Below, piece after piece: positions 12,779-26,173 of a DNA stretch of 64,000 bases. The position numbers were made by a program, and so were the translations under genes. Below the pieces are notes generated by a model. That model was not told the DNA's origin and did not search any database. It saw only the letters and a program-made list of their open reading frames with translations. The stretch's first letter is position 1. The number at the start of each line of letters is the position of its first letter. The DNA is from Maea johnstoni (Eukaryota; Annelida; Polychaeta; Spionida; Magelonidae), in contig OZ012690.1 in NCBI GenBank assembly GCA_963942565.1, forward strand, positions 6,930,086 to 6,994,085, in the 5' to 3' direction.

Positions 12779-13583
12779 TGTAGCAGTATTCCACTGCCAT
12801 GAGTTACTTCACATGATTGTCTGGCGACACATTTTCTATAATTCAAGAAGTTAGTGTCTATTGCAAAGAAGTATTAAAAATAAGATTAATTGGTGGAAAT
12901 TGAGAATCGTCAAACCATTTTCAAGATTGCGATACCTACCTCCAAAAAACTTTCGGGGTATCCCTATGAGTTTCTTGTTTTACTATCATGTCTAACTCAT
13001 TACTTAAGAAGGTTGAACTTCAATAATCATGTAAGACAATTGGTGCAATACTTAATTATTCCTAAATATGAAAAAGTGAAATTAACTTCCAGGTAATGTC
13101 ATATTCAATTCAGTGCCCATATCTGATCAAGTTCCTTTTTGCTGCTTATTAATTTAGAGTCGTTTTGAAGATGTCACTGTGTATCGGTGAAATTTCATAT
13201 ATATAGTATCAACTTTTGATGATGTGGCTGTCTATTTGTTCAGTTGCCCACACCTATGTTACGTAGATAGTCCATTCACGGCTAGCTGTGGCGACCTTGT
13301 GAGCTGCACAGGTAGTAGATTTTATCTGGGACATTGCCTTCTGATCAGGGTGATTTATTACAGGTAAGAACAGGAGCTCCAGTGAGTTCAGCATATGGTA
13401 GATGATATGAGGGGGAGGGGTCTTACAGCTGTTATCTTACTATCTATTATATAGCAGGTTATATAGACCAGTGGAAACTTAGGAGGACAACTCAGCTGAT
13501 TTATTTCTGTTTTTGATATGTATTCATTTTGTTTTGTGAAATTTTGCTTGCATGTTTGTCCCCTCCCTTCTCTCTATTCCCTA

Positions 13584-13690
13584 GGGCTGTGCTCATCAGC
13601 CATTTTTTTGCGATCCGATTAATTGCCTAATTTTTTTCGATGTCGATTTTCTCGATTCGATTCTGTCGCAAAATTGCACTTCTTAGGCAT
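13584..13690 (+). mobile_element. Truncated hAT-like MITE end (ATCGATTCG family)
   Basis: Begins TAGGGCTGTGCTCATC and contains GATCCGATTAATTG and CTCGATTCGATTC, the inner motifs of the elements at 30016 and 34600, but no matching right end is present. Confidence 0.5.
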
Positions 13691-13752
13691 AAAACAATCT
13701 GCTTTTGGTGAAATATCTCTAAAATTAATCTAAGTTCTTGGTTGAAGCTGTG

Positions 13753-13806
13753 CTAATTGAGTAGGGCTAGCAATAACCAGGGTTTACTAGCCCTACCTAC
13801 TCAATT
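13753..13806. repeat. Short palindrome
   Basis: AATTGAGTAGGGCTAG is followed 16 bp later by its inverted copy CTAGCCCTACCTACTCAATT with a 4-bp insertion. It could form a cruciform or hairpin; it may be the joined ends of a lost element. Confidence 0.6.
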
Positions 13807-14420
13807 ATTGTATATTCCCCACATGTACACTGTATGACAACAAGTCACGGCTGAAGTAAATAAGATTAGTGAGCACTGCAGCCTGGAGATAGGCTAGCTG
13901 CTAGCGACCGACCGACTGACCTAGAAAGTGACATGACTTATGACGTGAGGTAATTCCTCCACCTTGACTATTTATGGATTCCTTGTTCATTGACCTCCCT
14001 AAGTTTTCACCCTGCACCAATGCCCTATGCCGGATGGCAGAACCCCTGGCCTACGGGTGGAGGGGGATCAGGATATCATATTATAACATGCCCGAACTTT
14101 GCACTACCATGGCTATACATGTATGTCTTGTTCAGTTTTCACTCTGTGCCATGCCAGGCGGCTGTGGCTGTACCCCTGGCCTTCAGGGGTGCCAGGGCAT
14201 CATATTATAATATTGAAATATCCCCAAACTCTACACTACTAGTACCTTGGCTATTCATCATACATGTCTTGTTCAATGATCTCAGTAAGTTTACCATCTC
14301 ATTGCCATTACCCCAGGAGACCCTCTGAACTTTATGCCAGTCAGCAGGACCCTTTGCCTGTAGGGTGTTGTATCAGGGCGTCCCCTCAACAAGGCCTGGT
14401 TAGTCTTGATTTCTAGACTG

Positions 14421-14680
14421 TTGCGTTGGGCAAGTGGTTAGCACGCTTGCCTTCAGCGCAGACAACCCGGGTTCGATTCCCGGTGAGGGCGCAGAAAAAG
14501 AAAATTTATTTCCTTGCTGCTATCCAGTGCTTCGGAGGGCACTGTAAGCCGTCGGTCCAGTCGGCCAAGAGCCTTAGTAGCTCGTGTTTCTTGTAATTGA
14601 TATACCGACTTAAAATAAAGATTACATTTTTTTTTTTTACATTTATTACATTTTTTTTTTTTACATTTATTTACTGTTAT
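14421..14680 (+). mobile_element. tRNA-derived SINE
   Basis: The head has a pol III A box (GGGCAAGTGGTTAGCACG) and B box (GGGTTCGATTCCC) in tRNA spacing. The body has GTAAGCCGTCGGTCC, and the 3' end is TAAAATAAAGATTACATTT with a repeated tail. The intact promoter boxes suggest a relatively recent copy. Confidence 0.8.
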
Positions 14681-15053
14681 GTCATTGTAAATTGACATTT
14701 TTTTCTGTCCTCATTGGGCATCCCTACTATTCGAAGGGGACCACAGTATACTCAGATTACAACCATAAGTATGCATTTACTCATTAAGATAAGGCATAAT
14801 GTCCATAAAAATGCCATGGGAATCATATTGAGGTCAAGAAAAATCAATATGCTTGAAATTGACATTTTAAGAAATTCCTCAGGTGTTTCGGTAGCAGGGT
14901 GTCCAGCTCGGTTGGCATTATTTGGAATGTAGACCCATGTAACGAATACATCATGTTTAGATGGTCAGAGAGTGTACAGGCAGGAAGCGGCCACCTTCCT
15001 CAATAGTACTAGGGAAGCCATAGAGATGTTTCATGTGGGCTGAGATATCAGTA

Positions 15054-15228
15054 CAGGTGAACTTGGATATGACGGACCACTGTACGACAGATTTTTGCAT
15101 ATGACGGACAATATGCTTGGTCCCAGTCCGATACATATCAAGTATTGGTCATATGTATACAACAGATTTTGCATATGACGGACCAATTTTCCTGGTCCCA
15201 TTGAGTCTGTCATGTCCAAGTTCACCTG
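15054..15228. mobile_element. TA-flanked MITE (CAGGTGAACTTGG ends)
   Basis: Second full copy, 175 bp, flanked by TA on both sides and about 90% like the copy at 7319. Confidence 0.8.
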
Positions 15229-16374
15229 TAGTAATTATGTACTGCAGCAACATCTCTCAACAGTTGGGTCAAAACATTTACCTAGTAATAGTATAGTACA
15301 TGACACAGTGCATGAGATCATCCCAATAAATACAGTACGTGTCTGTTTGAATACACAGTTCATATGACAAATGAATGGAGATTTAACTTAAATTTCAGAT
15401 ATTTGAAGTACCCTGAGCTATATCTAGCTAGCACTCGTCCCTATATAGCTACATTATCATAGTTAGTGCGTGAAACAAGAATGAAGATATAAGTGGTTAG
15501 GTATGAGGAAGGCAGAGCTATTTTTAGTAGCAGTGATCCCTGCAACTCCATTCTTGTCACTGCTGCTTGCTATAGCTGTGCACAACTGTATGTTTAGTGT
15601 GTACACATCAATGCCTATTTTTACTAGGAACTATTGGCTGTAGGTCAAGTGCTTGCACTGCGTCATGATCTAGAAAGCATGTGAATGGTCACTGTTAAAT
15701 ATGTACTTTGCCCACTTTCCATTGACCAGTGTAAATTAATTTGTCATGATTTAGTATTTGGTTTTCTGATGACAATAGAAAAAGCTACAAAACATTCCAA
15801 GTGCAGTCAGATATTATTTGGAATGATTTGAAGTATGATTGTCATTTAGGTTTAGTCTTGCCTGATTATCTACAGGCTAGATTAATATTATAGAAAATGA
15901 CAACTAAATGGTTAGATGGCATTATGGTAGTCCAGTATGATCAGTGGTGAATTATTTGATGATTGTAAAACTCCCTTGTGTCACGTTGTGTGTCATAGTT
16001 ATGAACTAAACATCAGCTAACATGCCTTGCTTATATGTGGGTTAGCTTTTGCCTTTATGATGGGTTATGAAAGATAACACATGCAGGGCTGGTGGCAAGA
16101 TTAGGTTTCATTGCATCACCCACATGCTTGAATGTCATGCCTCACTTCACTTGGGTCTATCCCCCCCACCCCCTCTCACTCCAGGCACCCCCAGGCCCCC
16201 ACTCCCTTCCTCTCCTGGGACTACAAGGTTTGCTCAGATGGACCACAAGTTGTCTTTGTAAATGGGTGGTTGATCATTTGTACTCAAGGAATGATTAATT
16301 AATTATATCCCTGATTTTCACCACCCCCTATATTCTCATGCTGTAAACATCCCAATAAATAGGGATCCACAATC

Positions 16375-16718
16375 AGGGCTCGACATTAGTGCTTGCCCTG
16401 TTGCCCCGCGCAAGTAGAATTTGAAAATTATAGCTGAAGGGCAAGTGAAAACTGTACCTTGCTTGCCCCACTGGGCAGGCATGCTGTATATATTTCGGGT
16501 ATACTTTTGAGAATGTGTGCAAGTTTTGTGGTCTGACATCCAAGCTTGTCCTAGAAAATATGCTCCCACATGCCAGAGCCATGTTCTACTTGGTTTTAAA
16601 TGAAACATTATAAATCATACAATTCTTCAAGGGCAGGTGTAAGTTGGAGTGGGGCAAAAAAAGTTGAACTCACTTGCCCTACTGGGCAAGTAGCCGCAAA
16701 AGTTAATGTTGTGCCCTG
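16375..16718. mobile_element. MITE with CAGGGCTCGACATTA ends
   Basis: Left CAGGGCTCGACATTAGTGC and right AGTTAATGTTGTGCCCTG are inverted. The interior repeats CTTGCCC/GGGCAAG words. No coding. Confidence 0.65.
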
Positions 16719-16791
16719 ACAATACAGCTAATGAAGAATCTTTTGCTACCGAAAATGCTCCCATCCCACCATATTGGGAAGGTGATGCCGG

Positions 16792-17145
16792 CAGGGTCTT
16801 AGCCAGGATTTTCATAACAGGGTGTCCAAAATGGGGTTTCAAGAAAACAGGGTGTCCAAACCCGGGGGTTTCAAGAAAACAGGGTGTCCAAACCCCCTCA
16901 TTGAAAAAAAAAAAGTCATCATGCTGACCATAGACATTGACAAATCAAGCAATTATATGATTTATTTCTTCAACAAATGTTCTAGTTACCATTTAGTAAT
17001 AACACTTTTTAAAATATCTACTTGTAATTAATATTTTCAAAAAATTCTGACCATAAGATAGGGTGTCTTTTCCCCAAAAAATAGGTACTTTTTGTGTACC
17101 AGGGTGCCAAAAAGACACCTGGACACCCTGCTGGCTAAGACCCTG
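16792..17145 (+). mobile_element. hAT-like MITE (GTCTTAGCCAG family)
   Basis: Ends CAGGGTCTTAGCCAG / CTGGCTAAGACCCTG, flanked by exact 8-bp repeats GATGCCGG (16784-16791, 17146-17153). The interior includes a short internal duplication of CAGGGTGTCCAAA. It was inserted into a local direct repeat (AAATGCTCCCAT…GGTGATGC) that recurs at 17230. Confidence 0.88.
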
Positions 17146-17699
17146 GATGCCGGGTGTGCTGTTGAATAAAATGAGTGATGAATGCTAGCTACTGTTGTTG
17201 CTGAAGATGAAGGTGACTTCGTACTAAAATGCTCCCATTGCACCATATTGGGAAGGTGATGCTGTGTGCGCTGTTAAATAAAATGAATGATGAGTGCTGC
17301 TGCTGTTGTTGCTATCAGTTTTTTACAGGCGTGACGGTGGCCATGGATCAGCACATGGTGGGGATGCTGTAGGGGGAGATAACCCCCTGCTCTTTACGCC
17401 CCTCTGCTGGTCGCCCTATAACGGGGGATGTGGTGCATGGCCGTGATAGGCTACTGAGGGAGCGTGCGACTGACTGATAACTCCGGTATTGTTGCTGATA
17501 TGACCTATTGACCCCACGACGACCATGAGACAAACAAACAACATGTTTTGGTAATTTCACAATTTGCTGAAAACTGCTGTTTGTTTTTAAAGTTTGTAAG
17601 TGGAACTTTCAAACTTTATTGCTACAGTCCACATTTTAATCACGTCTAAGCTCTCTGAGTTTAGTAAATTGTATCTATGTTCTCTGGTTTGGGCGATTT

Positions 17700-18695
17700 T
17701 TTTTCCAATTTTTTTTCGTTCAATTGCTTCTTTGGGTGCTTGTGTTCGATAGTTTTGTGTTTTTGGGTCTATTTTATCTCTGTAAGTTGTTGTTTTTTTA
17801 CCTTGTTTGCGTAGTTTGAATTTTTATCCTGTACTCAGTAGTGTGTTTTGTTAGTTTACCTATCCGCCAATAGATGGCAGCACCTGATGGGTCAATTGCT
17901 GTTGTGTACTGGATTGTATTTCAGCTTTTCATTAGTTGTCAATGTTAGGATGCGGATAAGTGTTTTATCCCACCTCACAATGTTTTATCCCCCTTCGCCA
18001 TGGTTACTATGGGTTTGACCTCAAGTTTACAGGTCACAGCCTCATTGTTTTTTTATATCACAAGACACACATAAAAAATAAAAAAACAAAATGAAAAAAT
18101 TTAAATTAAAAAAAAAAAAGAAAATTAATTAAAAAAATTTTTTTTAAATAAATAAAAAAAAAAATTAAAAAAAATTTAAAAAAAAAAGAATTTTTTTTTT
18201 TGATTTTTTTTAAAAAAAAATAAATTAATAAAAAAAAAATTGATAATTTTTTACGTCACGTGGTTTGGGGTTTCCCTCGTATTGGGAGTTGGGGATTCCC
18301 TCGTATTGGGAACCATAGTCGCGTAGTGTGATAATTTTGTGTTTTTGGGTCCATTTTATCTCTGTAAGTTTGTTTTTTTTTACCTTGTTTGCGTAGTTTG
18401 AATTTTCAAGATGTACTCAGTAGTGTGTTTTGTTAGTTTACCTATCCGCCAATAGATGGCAGCACCTGATGGGTCAATTTAAATTTTAAAAAAAAAGAAA
18501 ATTAATTTAAAAAAATTTTTTTTAAATAAATTAAAAAAAAATTTAAAAAAAAAAATTTTTTTTTTTGATTTTTAAAAAAAAATAAATTAATAAAAAAAAA
18601 TTGATAATTTTTTACGTCACGTGGTTTGGGGTTTCCCTCATATTGGGAGTTGGGGATTCCCTCGTATTGGGAACCATAGTCGCGTAGTGTTCAGG
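17700..18695. repeat. Tandem duplication with A/T-only tracts
   Basis: A block starting TTTTGTGTTTTTGGGTC, through CCAATAGATGGCAGCACC, to an almost pure A/T tract and GGGAACCATAGTCGCGTAG occurs at about 17750-18325 and again at about 18335-18695. The A/T tracts (18060-18250, 18480-18610) contain poly-A and poly-T runs in both directions and could form hairpins. Confidence 0.85.
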
Positions 18696-19193
18696 GTTGT
18701 GGAAAGTATTTTGTTTAAATGTTCTTTAAGTATTTTGTTTAATTGTTTTTTTGTATTAGTTGGTTATTGTTGTTTATGAAATTTTGTTTTGTATGTTTTT
18801 TTTTGTATTTTGCAGGTGATGATGTTGCAAGCTTTCTGGCCCACTGTGAATGATAGGCGTTAGTTGCTCGCTGTTGATGTTAGAGATGGCGCACGCTGTC
18901 GATGTTAGAATAGATGTTGCAGTAGTTGCGCTGTGGTTTTGTATATGACTGTTGTTAGTCAGTCTACACTTTTAACCCTGCCCTCCCATGCTTCTAGCGC
19001 TTTTTAGTGAACTTGTGTGGTCACCTTATATTTAATTCTTGTCAGCTCTTGGTTTTAGGGTTTTCTATAGTATTTCTCTTATACTTACCATCTCTGAAGT
19101 TTTAATATTTCTTAAGATTTTTTAAACATTTCTTACCATCTCTGAATTTTTAAATATTTCTTTTGTTTTAACAAGGCCAGGGAAGTCCAAATA

Positions 19194-19499
19194 GTTTGTC
19201 TGTATCATTATCTAACATCATCAATACCCCAATTTATTGAAGACATAAAAACAATTCCATCTGCTCAAAAATGCGAAAGAAAAATCATAATGGGAGACTT
19301 TAACATTAACATTCAAAACAAAAACCAAAGCACTGTAAAAAAGTTATGCGAAAACCTAAAAACAAAGCAACTGATAAGCTCAGCAACAACAAAGTATAAC
19401 ACTATAATTGACATACACACAAATCTATCAACACACCAAAAATCTGGAGTGATAAAAACATCCTACTCGGACCATGACCAAATATTCATACAATTTTAA
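19194..19499 (+). mobile_element. AP-endonuclease fragment of a Helentron or LINE
   Basis: An open stretch reads VCLYHYLTSSIPQFIEDI, then IIMGDFNINIQ, IIDIHTN and TSYSDHDQIFIQF. These are the C-terminal motifs of exonuclease III-like endonucleases: GDFN, IDxxxTN and SDHDxI. Such domains occur at the C-terminus of Helentron proteins and in non-LTR retrotransposons. The catalytic N-terminal half is absent, so this is a fragment. The A-rich sequence after the stop, and the GGACGCCACTGGCGTCC palindrome at about 19690, may be the 3' end of the same element. Confidence 0.6.
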
Positions 19500-21244
19500 A
19501 ACCTTTCAAAACACCGCAACACATCAAACAAAAGTAGGACACACTAGAAAAATTGATAAATTAAAAATTTACCTAAAAACGAATAATTGAAAAATTAAAG
19601 GTCAAAATTTTTTAAAAAAACAGAAAACAAAAAAGCGAAAAATTTGAAATAGCGAACAACAGAAAAACGTAAGTTACAAGACAAACTTTGGACGCCACTG
19701 GCGTCCCTCTTGTTTGCATTATTATGTGAACTTCCTGGTGACTGGGATATATTCATAGTTCATACCAAATTGAAAACTGCTGTTTGGTTTTTGCATTGTT
19801 ATGTTTCTTTTTTCTTTTTTTTTGATGAGTGAAAAACCTGGTGAATGAGATGTGTTCATATTTGATTGAAAACAAAATCATCATCCTTGCAGTGGCCATA
19901 AAGGATACACTGTATCATTAAAATAGCCATCTGGCTTGGGATTTTTCTTGAAAATAATTGAAAATGTCAATCGGAGAGCACCTACCATTTAACATTTCAA
20001 ACAAGCTTGTGATTGTTTCTGGACAAATTCTGTTTCGAAATTACACGTTCTGTAATCTGGATGATACTGACTTCAATCATAATATGATCAGCCATTCATG
20101 CCCCTTAGCCCCCTCAAAGGGGCTGACTGTCTGTATGATATATTACGAACATGAGCTTCTTTATGGAAACTTTTCAATAACAGATCTTGTGGTGAACAAA
20201 AATAACTGACACCAGGACTAAAATTATACTTACTTTATTCCCAAGTTATTTTGTCTTACAACTAACATAGATTATGACAATAGGGTTAAGAAGCTACTCA
20301 AGCTAGGTTAATCAGGTCTTCATTTACGTCAATGCATAAGCCTATAGATGGACCTGATTAATTAATCAATGTCTGCCTGGTATGCCAAGAGCCCATTGAT
20401 ATTCTAGCATTAATAATGAACAGGTCTCTATGCATCATAAGCTGGCATAGTGTTTGCATTAGTTAACACATTCATGAGCATTAACACTGAATTTATAAAA
20501 CCTTGAAAAATGTTGTGCTTTATATCAATGTTTTACAGCAATATATAGGAATTCCTGAAAATGATGGTTCATAATAGTGAGAAGTTGAACAATGAACATG
20601 ATATTTGGGTGGTCTGATGTGTGTTTTACAAGGGTTTGGCTGGTAGCAGCCAGACAACCTGCTAAGTAAAGGTAATGGTTTACATTAACCTTGTATGGCT
20701 GGCAGTTTTTTTTTGCAACAGCTGGTTTTCTGAAAGCACCATTTATTACTGTATGAGCGTTAAGCTCTGCACACTTGAAAAACCTGTAAACGATTAGTTT
20801 TTTGTGTGTTTTTCCGTGAATTTGAAATGTCATCAGATTCTTACTCTAGAAATATTCAGCCCATCATGTTGGTGGGATTCCTGGAATAAGTAGCTTGGAG
20901 TTGGGATGATGTTTGAATAATGGCACCTAGGAACATGCCCTCTTCTACAGTCAGCTGATCCAGACTAGTGCAGGCAACGACATACTTGCCCGCTTGGCCC
21001 GGCAAGTGAATTTTAGAAAAAATGGGTTTCCACTTAACACATTTTTTTATGGTGAATGGCCCAAATACTCAGAAATAGGCAAACAACTCAACAAATTTGT
21101 TAAGAAAATTGTTTTCAAATCATTAAATCCATGACAAACAATACATGCCTCTCTAGCATATGTTGTAACTTATTTCGGGCTAGTCAAAAATTATGTCGGC
21201 CAGTAAAAAATCATTAACTACTTGCTTGGCATGGTAAGTCAGTT

Positions 21245-21400
21245 CTGAAAATTTTGTTCTGTAGTATTAGTAGTAGCAGCAGCAGTAGTAGAAGAAGTAA
21301 TTAGTACATCGTAGCAGTAGTAGTAGCAGTAGTAGAAGAAGTAGTACATAGTAGGCTTAGTAGCAGTAGTAGTAGCAGCAGCAGTTGTAGTGCAATGATT
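21245..21400. repeat. (TAG/CAG)n triplet repeat
   Basis: Imperfect AGTAGT/AGCAGC triplets in two blocks. Confidence 0.85.
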
Positions 21401-22755
21401 TATAAGAATAATATAAGGAGCCTTCCCAGCCCCTAGCCTTGAGGTTGTGCAACCTCTTAGTATGAGAAACACACAAGTGAGCATTATGCAACCAGTATCG
21501 TACTACCTAGTGGTCAGTGGTTAGTATCTTACAGCACACTCTTTGTTTGAGAACCACAGGGTTACATAATCCTTATTAGGTAATGCAGAGCTCTGCTTGC
21601 TGGATTTAGATCAACTTCTTAGTCCCTGATAAGTTAACCTTCCCCTAGCTTGGACTTCTAGTCTGTCCTATGTATTTCCCTGTCATGTTTTTTCTGTTGC
21701 CAGTTACCAAGCACCTAATGGCTTAGGGGGCCAAAGTGGTCAATTTAGTTTACACTTATCTCACCAGGGGAATAAAGGATTCAGTATGAGTGTGAGAGAT
21801 CAGGTGGTGTCAGGACTACCATCTATCCACTATACCTGGTACTACAGAACAATGCTTGGTCAACACAGAAGGGAATGTTAACTTTTTAGGGATAGGTGCC
21901 TAGTCTAACCTTCCCCTTGTGTCCACCAGCCAGAGTGTAGCACCATCAATGGCCTATAGATGGCGCCACATGCCTTATCCTATCTCTGCTAGTCACACTG
22001 AGATTCCATCTGCTGAGAGATTTAAAGAAATTAGCTACCTTTGCCTCATTGATACATCTACGTGTCTAGAAACAAAAACGTTGCAGTGTCAAAAATGTGT
22101 ATTATTTTATATCTACTACAAGTTTTCAAATATTGAATATGGCTAGGAGGCCTTCTTGGCTAGTTACTCACATTTTGTGGGCTAGAAAAGTAAAAAGTGC
22201 ATGAAAAAGGAGATCTGTAGCAAGTGTATCTATTGTCTAGTTATTACTTGGACACCCAAAAACCTTGAAAACTTATCGCTCGAGAGGATTTTGGAAAGAA
22301 ATTTCTAATTGTATATTGTAAATTTGCTATTAAAATTGTTAATTTTCACACCAATTCAAAATTTAATTATAAAAAATGTTTTCTTGATTCAGGAGTCCAG
22401 GCCAGAACATTTGGTTGTTTTGAGTTGGAATGGTGTGTGTGTGTGTGTGTGTTTTCAAGGATTAAGATGTCCAAAGGATGTCCAATGGATTAGGTTCTAA
22501 TGAGGGAATAACTATAGATTGGATTTGGCATCTAGATAGTGTCTGGCTCCTCAGTTCCAATATCTCTGTCACCAATTACCTTCTATTCAGTCTCTTTCTC
22601 CCCCTGAACGTAACTAGATTGGCAATAGCTGGGCTGCCTTGATTACAGGGGATTAATTGATTAGCAGAGCAATCAATGGGTGTTTCCAGTGACAGGCAAT
22701 AGTTACATAGTCATTTAGAACAGGGCTCAACATAACAGATTATTCCAGACCCCTA

Positions 22756-22988
22756 AGGCCTAAAAAAAGTTGTTTGTTTCCTGTAACCCTACCCTAACAA
22801 GTTTTTTATTCAAAGAAATCCCTACCCTAAAGTTTTTTACGCCCTCCCAACTCCCAATCAACGAAAAACATGCATAAAACACACATTTTTGACCAAAAGA
22901 TTTATGCAAAAAAAATGATTTACCGACCTACCTACCCTATTGTTTTCCGGACTGTTACAGGAAACAAACAATTTCTTTTTTTAGGCCT
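22756..22988. mobile_element. MITE with AGGCCTAAAAA ends
   Basis: A 233-bp element with inverted ends AGGCCTAAAAAAAG…GTTTCCTGTAAC and GTTACAGGAAAC…TTTTTAGGCCT. Interior words CCCTACCCTAACAAG and CATGCATAAAACACAC are shared with the copies at 26843, 43509 and 56831. Non-coding. Confidence 0.85.
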
Positions 22989-23081
22989 AATCTACAGGGG
23001 TCAACATAGCAGGTAGTTCCAGACAACTCTCCGTCAAATATGTTTCAAATTTATGCTTGGTTCCAAAGTTATTTTCATAAG

Positions 23082-23255
23082 GCAGGGCTCGAAATTAGGG
23101 GGTGCCAGGAGCCAACCTCCGTTGAATTCCCTAGTGGCTCCCTCAAATTTCTGCATGGAGCCCAGAAATGTACTGGTTTCTATACCCAACACCTGTTAGT
23201 GGCTTTTGAAGATGAAATTGGGCTCCCTGGAAAAAAATCTTAATTTTGAGCCCTG
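23082..23255. mobile_element. MITE with CAGGGCTCGAAATTA ends
   Basis: Left CAGGGCTCGAAATTAGG, right CTTAATTTTGAGCCCTG. Inner words CTCCCTCAAATTTCTGCA and TGTACTGGTTTCTATAC define the family. Further copies lie at 25380-25555, 34569-35120 and 38115-38256. Confidence 0.75.
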
Positions 23256-23549
23256 TAAGTATTGAGATGATTCATGTCAAGATCTCCAGACAGGAAAGTG
23301 TTAACAATCAGAGGCTCATCTCTTGCTGCTGTGATCTGAAGTCCTATATTACCTTCTTACATCCTACCTGTTTTATGATGAAATGATAGTTCCAAGGATC
23401 CAGCTGAATAGTCAGTGTTAAGGTGTGTCTTCAATTACATCATATTGCATCTCGCCCTGAGGGGCAATTTTGCACAAATTTAAAAGGACATGCTTTTAAG
23501 AACCAAATTAAAAGGTAGATGAAATCCTGCAGGCATAAGTTGGGATACT

Positions 23550-24342
23550 TAGGAGTGTCATCGATACCTCCCAGATAATCGTATTGCTAAAACGAAGCAG
23601 CCATTTATCGTATAGGTAAAAGGTGGTATATCGTATTTTATTATACCTCACTTGAAGATCGTAAGCCGTGATTGGCTGACTTAACAGTTAACAATCATCA
23701 TGTTGCCTGATGCCATCAGTGAGGGCTTCATGTTGCCCGTTGCCACTAGCGACACCTAGCGGGGAACGTGTGAATCACCAGTCAACTGTGACCTTGCTTT
23801 GTTTAAATTACAAATGGGGTTTGTTCAGTATAATAAAACAAATATGCCATGCCAGTGTGGGTAACATGATGGAATGTTTCCCCTCGGGAGGATGGTTTTC
23901 CCTCGGGCTCCGCCCTCGGGAAAACCATCCTCCCTCGGGGAAACATTCCATCATGTTACCCCCACTGGCATGGCATATTTGTATAGTGTATTGCAGATCG
24001 GCAAACTACTCCAACCGGAAGTCACATGTGAGGCAAAATGCCCCTATTCCCCCACAGTTTTGTGTTTCCTGGCAGTTTGACACTTGTCTTAGAAACAATA
24101 AATAATGAAGTTAACGGCCATCGGGCCATGACTGATAAAATACTTAGTGGGGAGACGAAGTAGGGGGGTCTGAAATGGGAATATGCCCTCAAAACATTTC
24201 AAGTCAAAATAGGAAAAAAACATTGAAAATAGATAATTTTTTACAAAGATCCTATTTAAAAATTGTATCAGAAAGAATCGGTGTTGGTGGGAAATTTTGC
24301 AATAATCATATCGGTAAATTTTGCGTTTTGATGACACTCCTA
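23550..24342. mobile_element. hAT-like element, 793 bp, with nested palindrome
   Basis: Ends TAGGAGTGTCATCGATACC and GATGACACTCCTA, flanked by exact 8-bp GGGATACT (23542-23549, 24343-24350). No transposase frame is seen. Its interior was itself hit by the palindrome at 23839-23982. Confidence 0.88.
23839..23982. repeat. Near-perfect palindrome of 144 bp
   Basis: Two arms of about 70 bp (CAAATATGCCATGCCAGTG … CCATCATGTTACCCCCACTG and its mirror) meet at GGGCTCCGCCC near 23911. There is almost no spacer, so the strand can fold into one long hairpin. Inner part is rich in CCCTCGGG. Confidence 0.9.
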
Positions 24343-24617
24343 GGGATACTATTTGAATAAGAAATGTCACTTATTCTAATTTCCAAAAATATTATTATAA
24401 TTATCATTGATCCAGGAACTCTCAAGCTTAACCCTTATGGCTAACTGGTGTCTACAGGGCCACTAGGGTTAAATGGGCTAACGTTGCTATGTGTGTGTGA
24501 GACAATATTTGGTTATAATACTCAGAGCCCGTTCAGAGGCAATTTTATATAGAACTGCTGCTACTGCTATATGTGCAGCAGAGCTATACACTACTGGTAT
24601 AGTTGAAATATCCATCT

Positions 24618-24932
<315 letters not shown>

Positions 24933-25379
24933 ACTGCATCTAGCCTGGCTGCCAGTACCCCTGGTAGCAGGAGCTTCAGGAAGCCACAAGCATGTGCAGC
25001 GCAGGGCGTTTGCCATGCTGTGGTTGGTGCCAGGCTTTTTTCCGAGCCACAGACAGACGTACACAGACATGCTGCTTAGTAGAGTAAAGGTGAGGCGGTA
25101 GCACGGTGGAATTACCACGTCATGCGATTCAAGAAATGGGTGGGCCTCTGCCGCTGCTGCAGTTTCTGCCGGTATTAGCAGGCTGTCATCACCGGCGTGC
25201 TCTGCTGGATTTGTGGCTAAATCTTGGATAAGCTCCTTCAGGTCTGGCCCTACTAGCATAGTCTTGGGCAGCAGTGCGTCTGGGCGTCATTTGGACATCT
25301 AAACACTAAAAAAATGCCCTTCAGGACACCTAGCTTAGAGAAGCAATATATCTAAAATAAAGTGATGGTGTTTACTGTT

Positions 25380-25555
25380 TAGGGCTCGAAATTAAGATTT
25401 TTTCCAAGGAGCCCAATTGCACCTTCAAAGGCCATTCATTTACAGGCGTTTTGTATAGAAACCAGCACATCTTTGGGCTCCCTGCAGAAATTTGAGGGAG
25501 CCGCTGGAGAAATCAAGGAAGCCCTATGCTGCCGGCACCCCCTAATATCGAGCCC
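25380..25555 (-). mobile_element. MITE with CAGGGCTCGAAATTA ends
   Basis: Opposite-orientation copy, TAGGGCTCGAAATTAAG at the left and ATATCGAGCCCTGG at the right. Confidence 0.7.
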
Positions 25556-26173
25556 TGGAGTTTTAGGGTGCCTCGAGCAGGAATTGGTCGGGTTAGTTTG
25601 TATGAGGCTTAACTACAAAATATATGAAGGAATGATGTTGATTTGGGTTGTATTAACATTCATATTCCAGTTATATTTCGAAATAAGCTTTTAGAAGAGA
25701 GATGCCAACAACATAGTGATGCTGTTATAGGGTGCTGCAGAAAGGAAATTTATATGGAATAGCTGGTATGAGTCTAGACTTGCTACTAGTCCGTTAGCTG
25801 GCTCTTTCCTTAGTCTCACTGATTAAGTTCAGAATTAATCCTCAAGGGGACACACTCGAGCTGTCTATGGTAACACACAGGTTTCAAACTGCAACTCATG
25901 AAAACTGTATACCTAGACAAACTCATCTTGAGAACCAGGCTAGTATGAGTCCCAACCTGCAACCTTAGCAGTCTTGGCATATCCGAGCACAAGGCAACCC
26001 AGACAGAAATGCTTAGCCCAGATCTGTCATACATTGGTAACTGAATAGCAGGTTCTCTAACTGGGGCAGGAAACCTATTGATTTACAATAAGCAAAACAA
26101 CCAACAAGTAGGTGAGGAACTTAGGGTAGTGTTTCAACGATTTAGAGGTGAACAGCTTGGTGCTCTTTTTATG

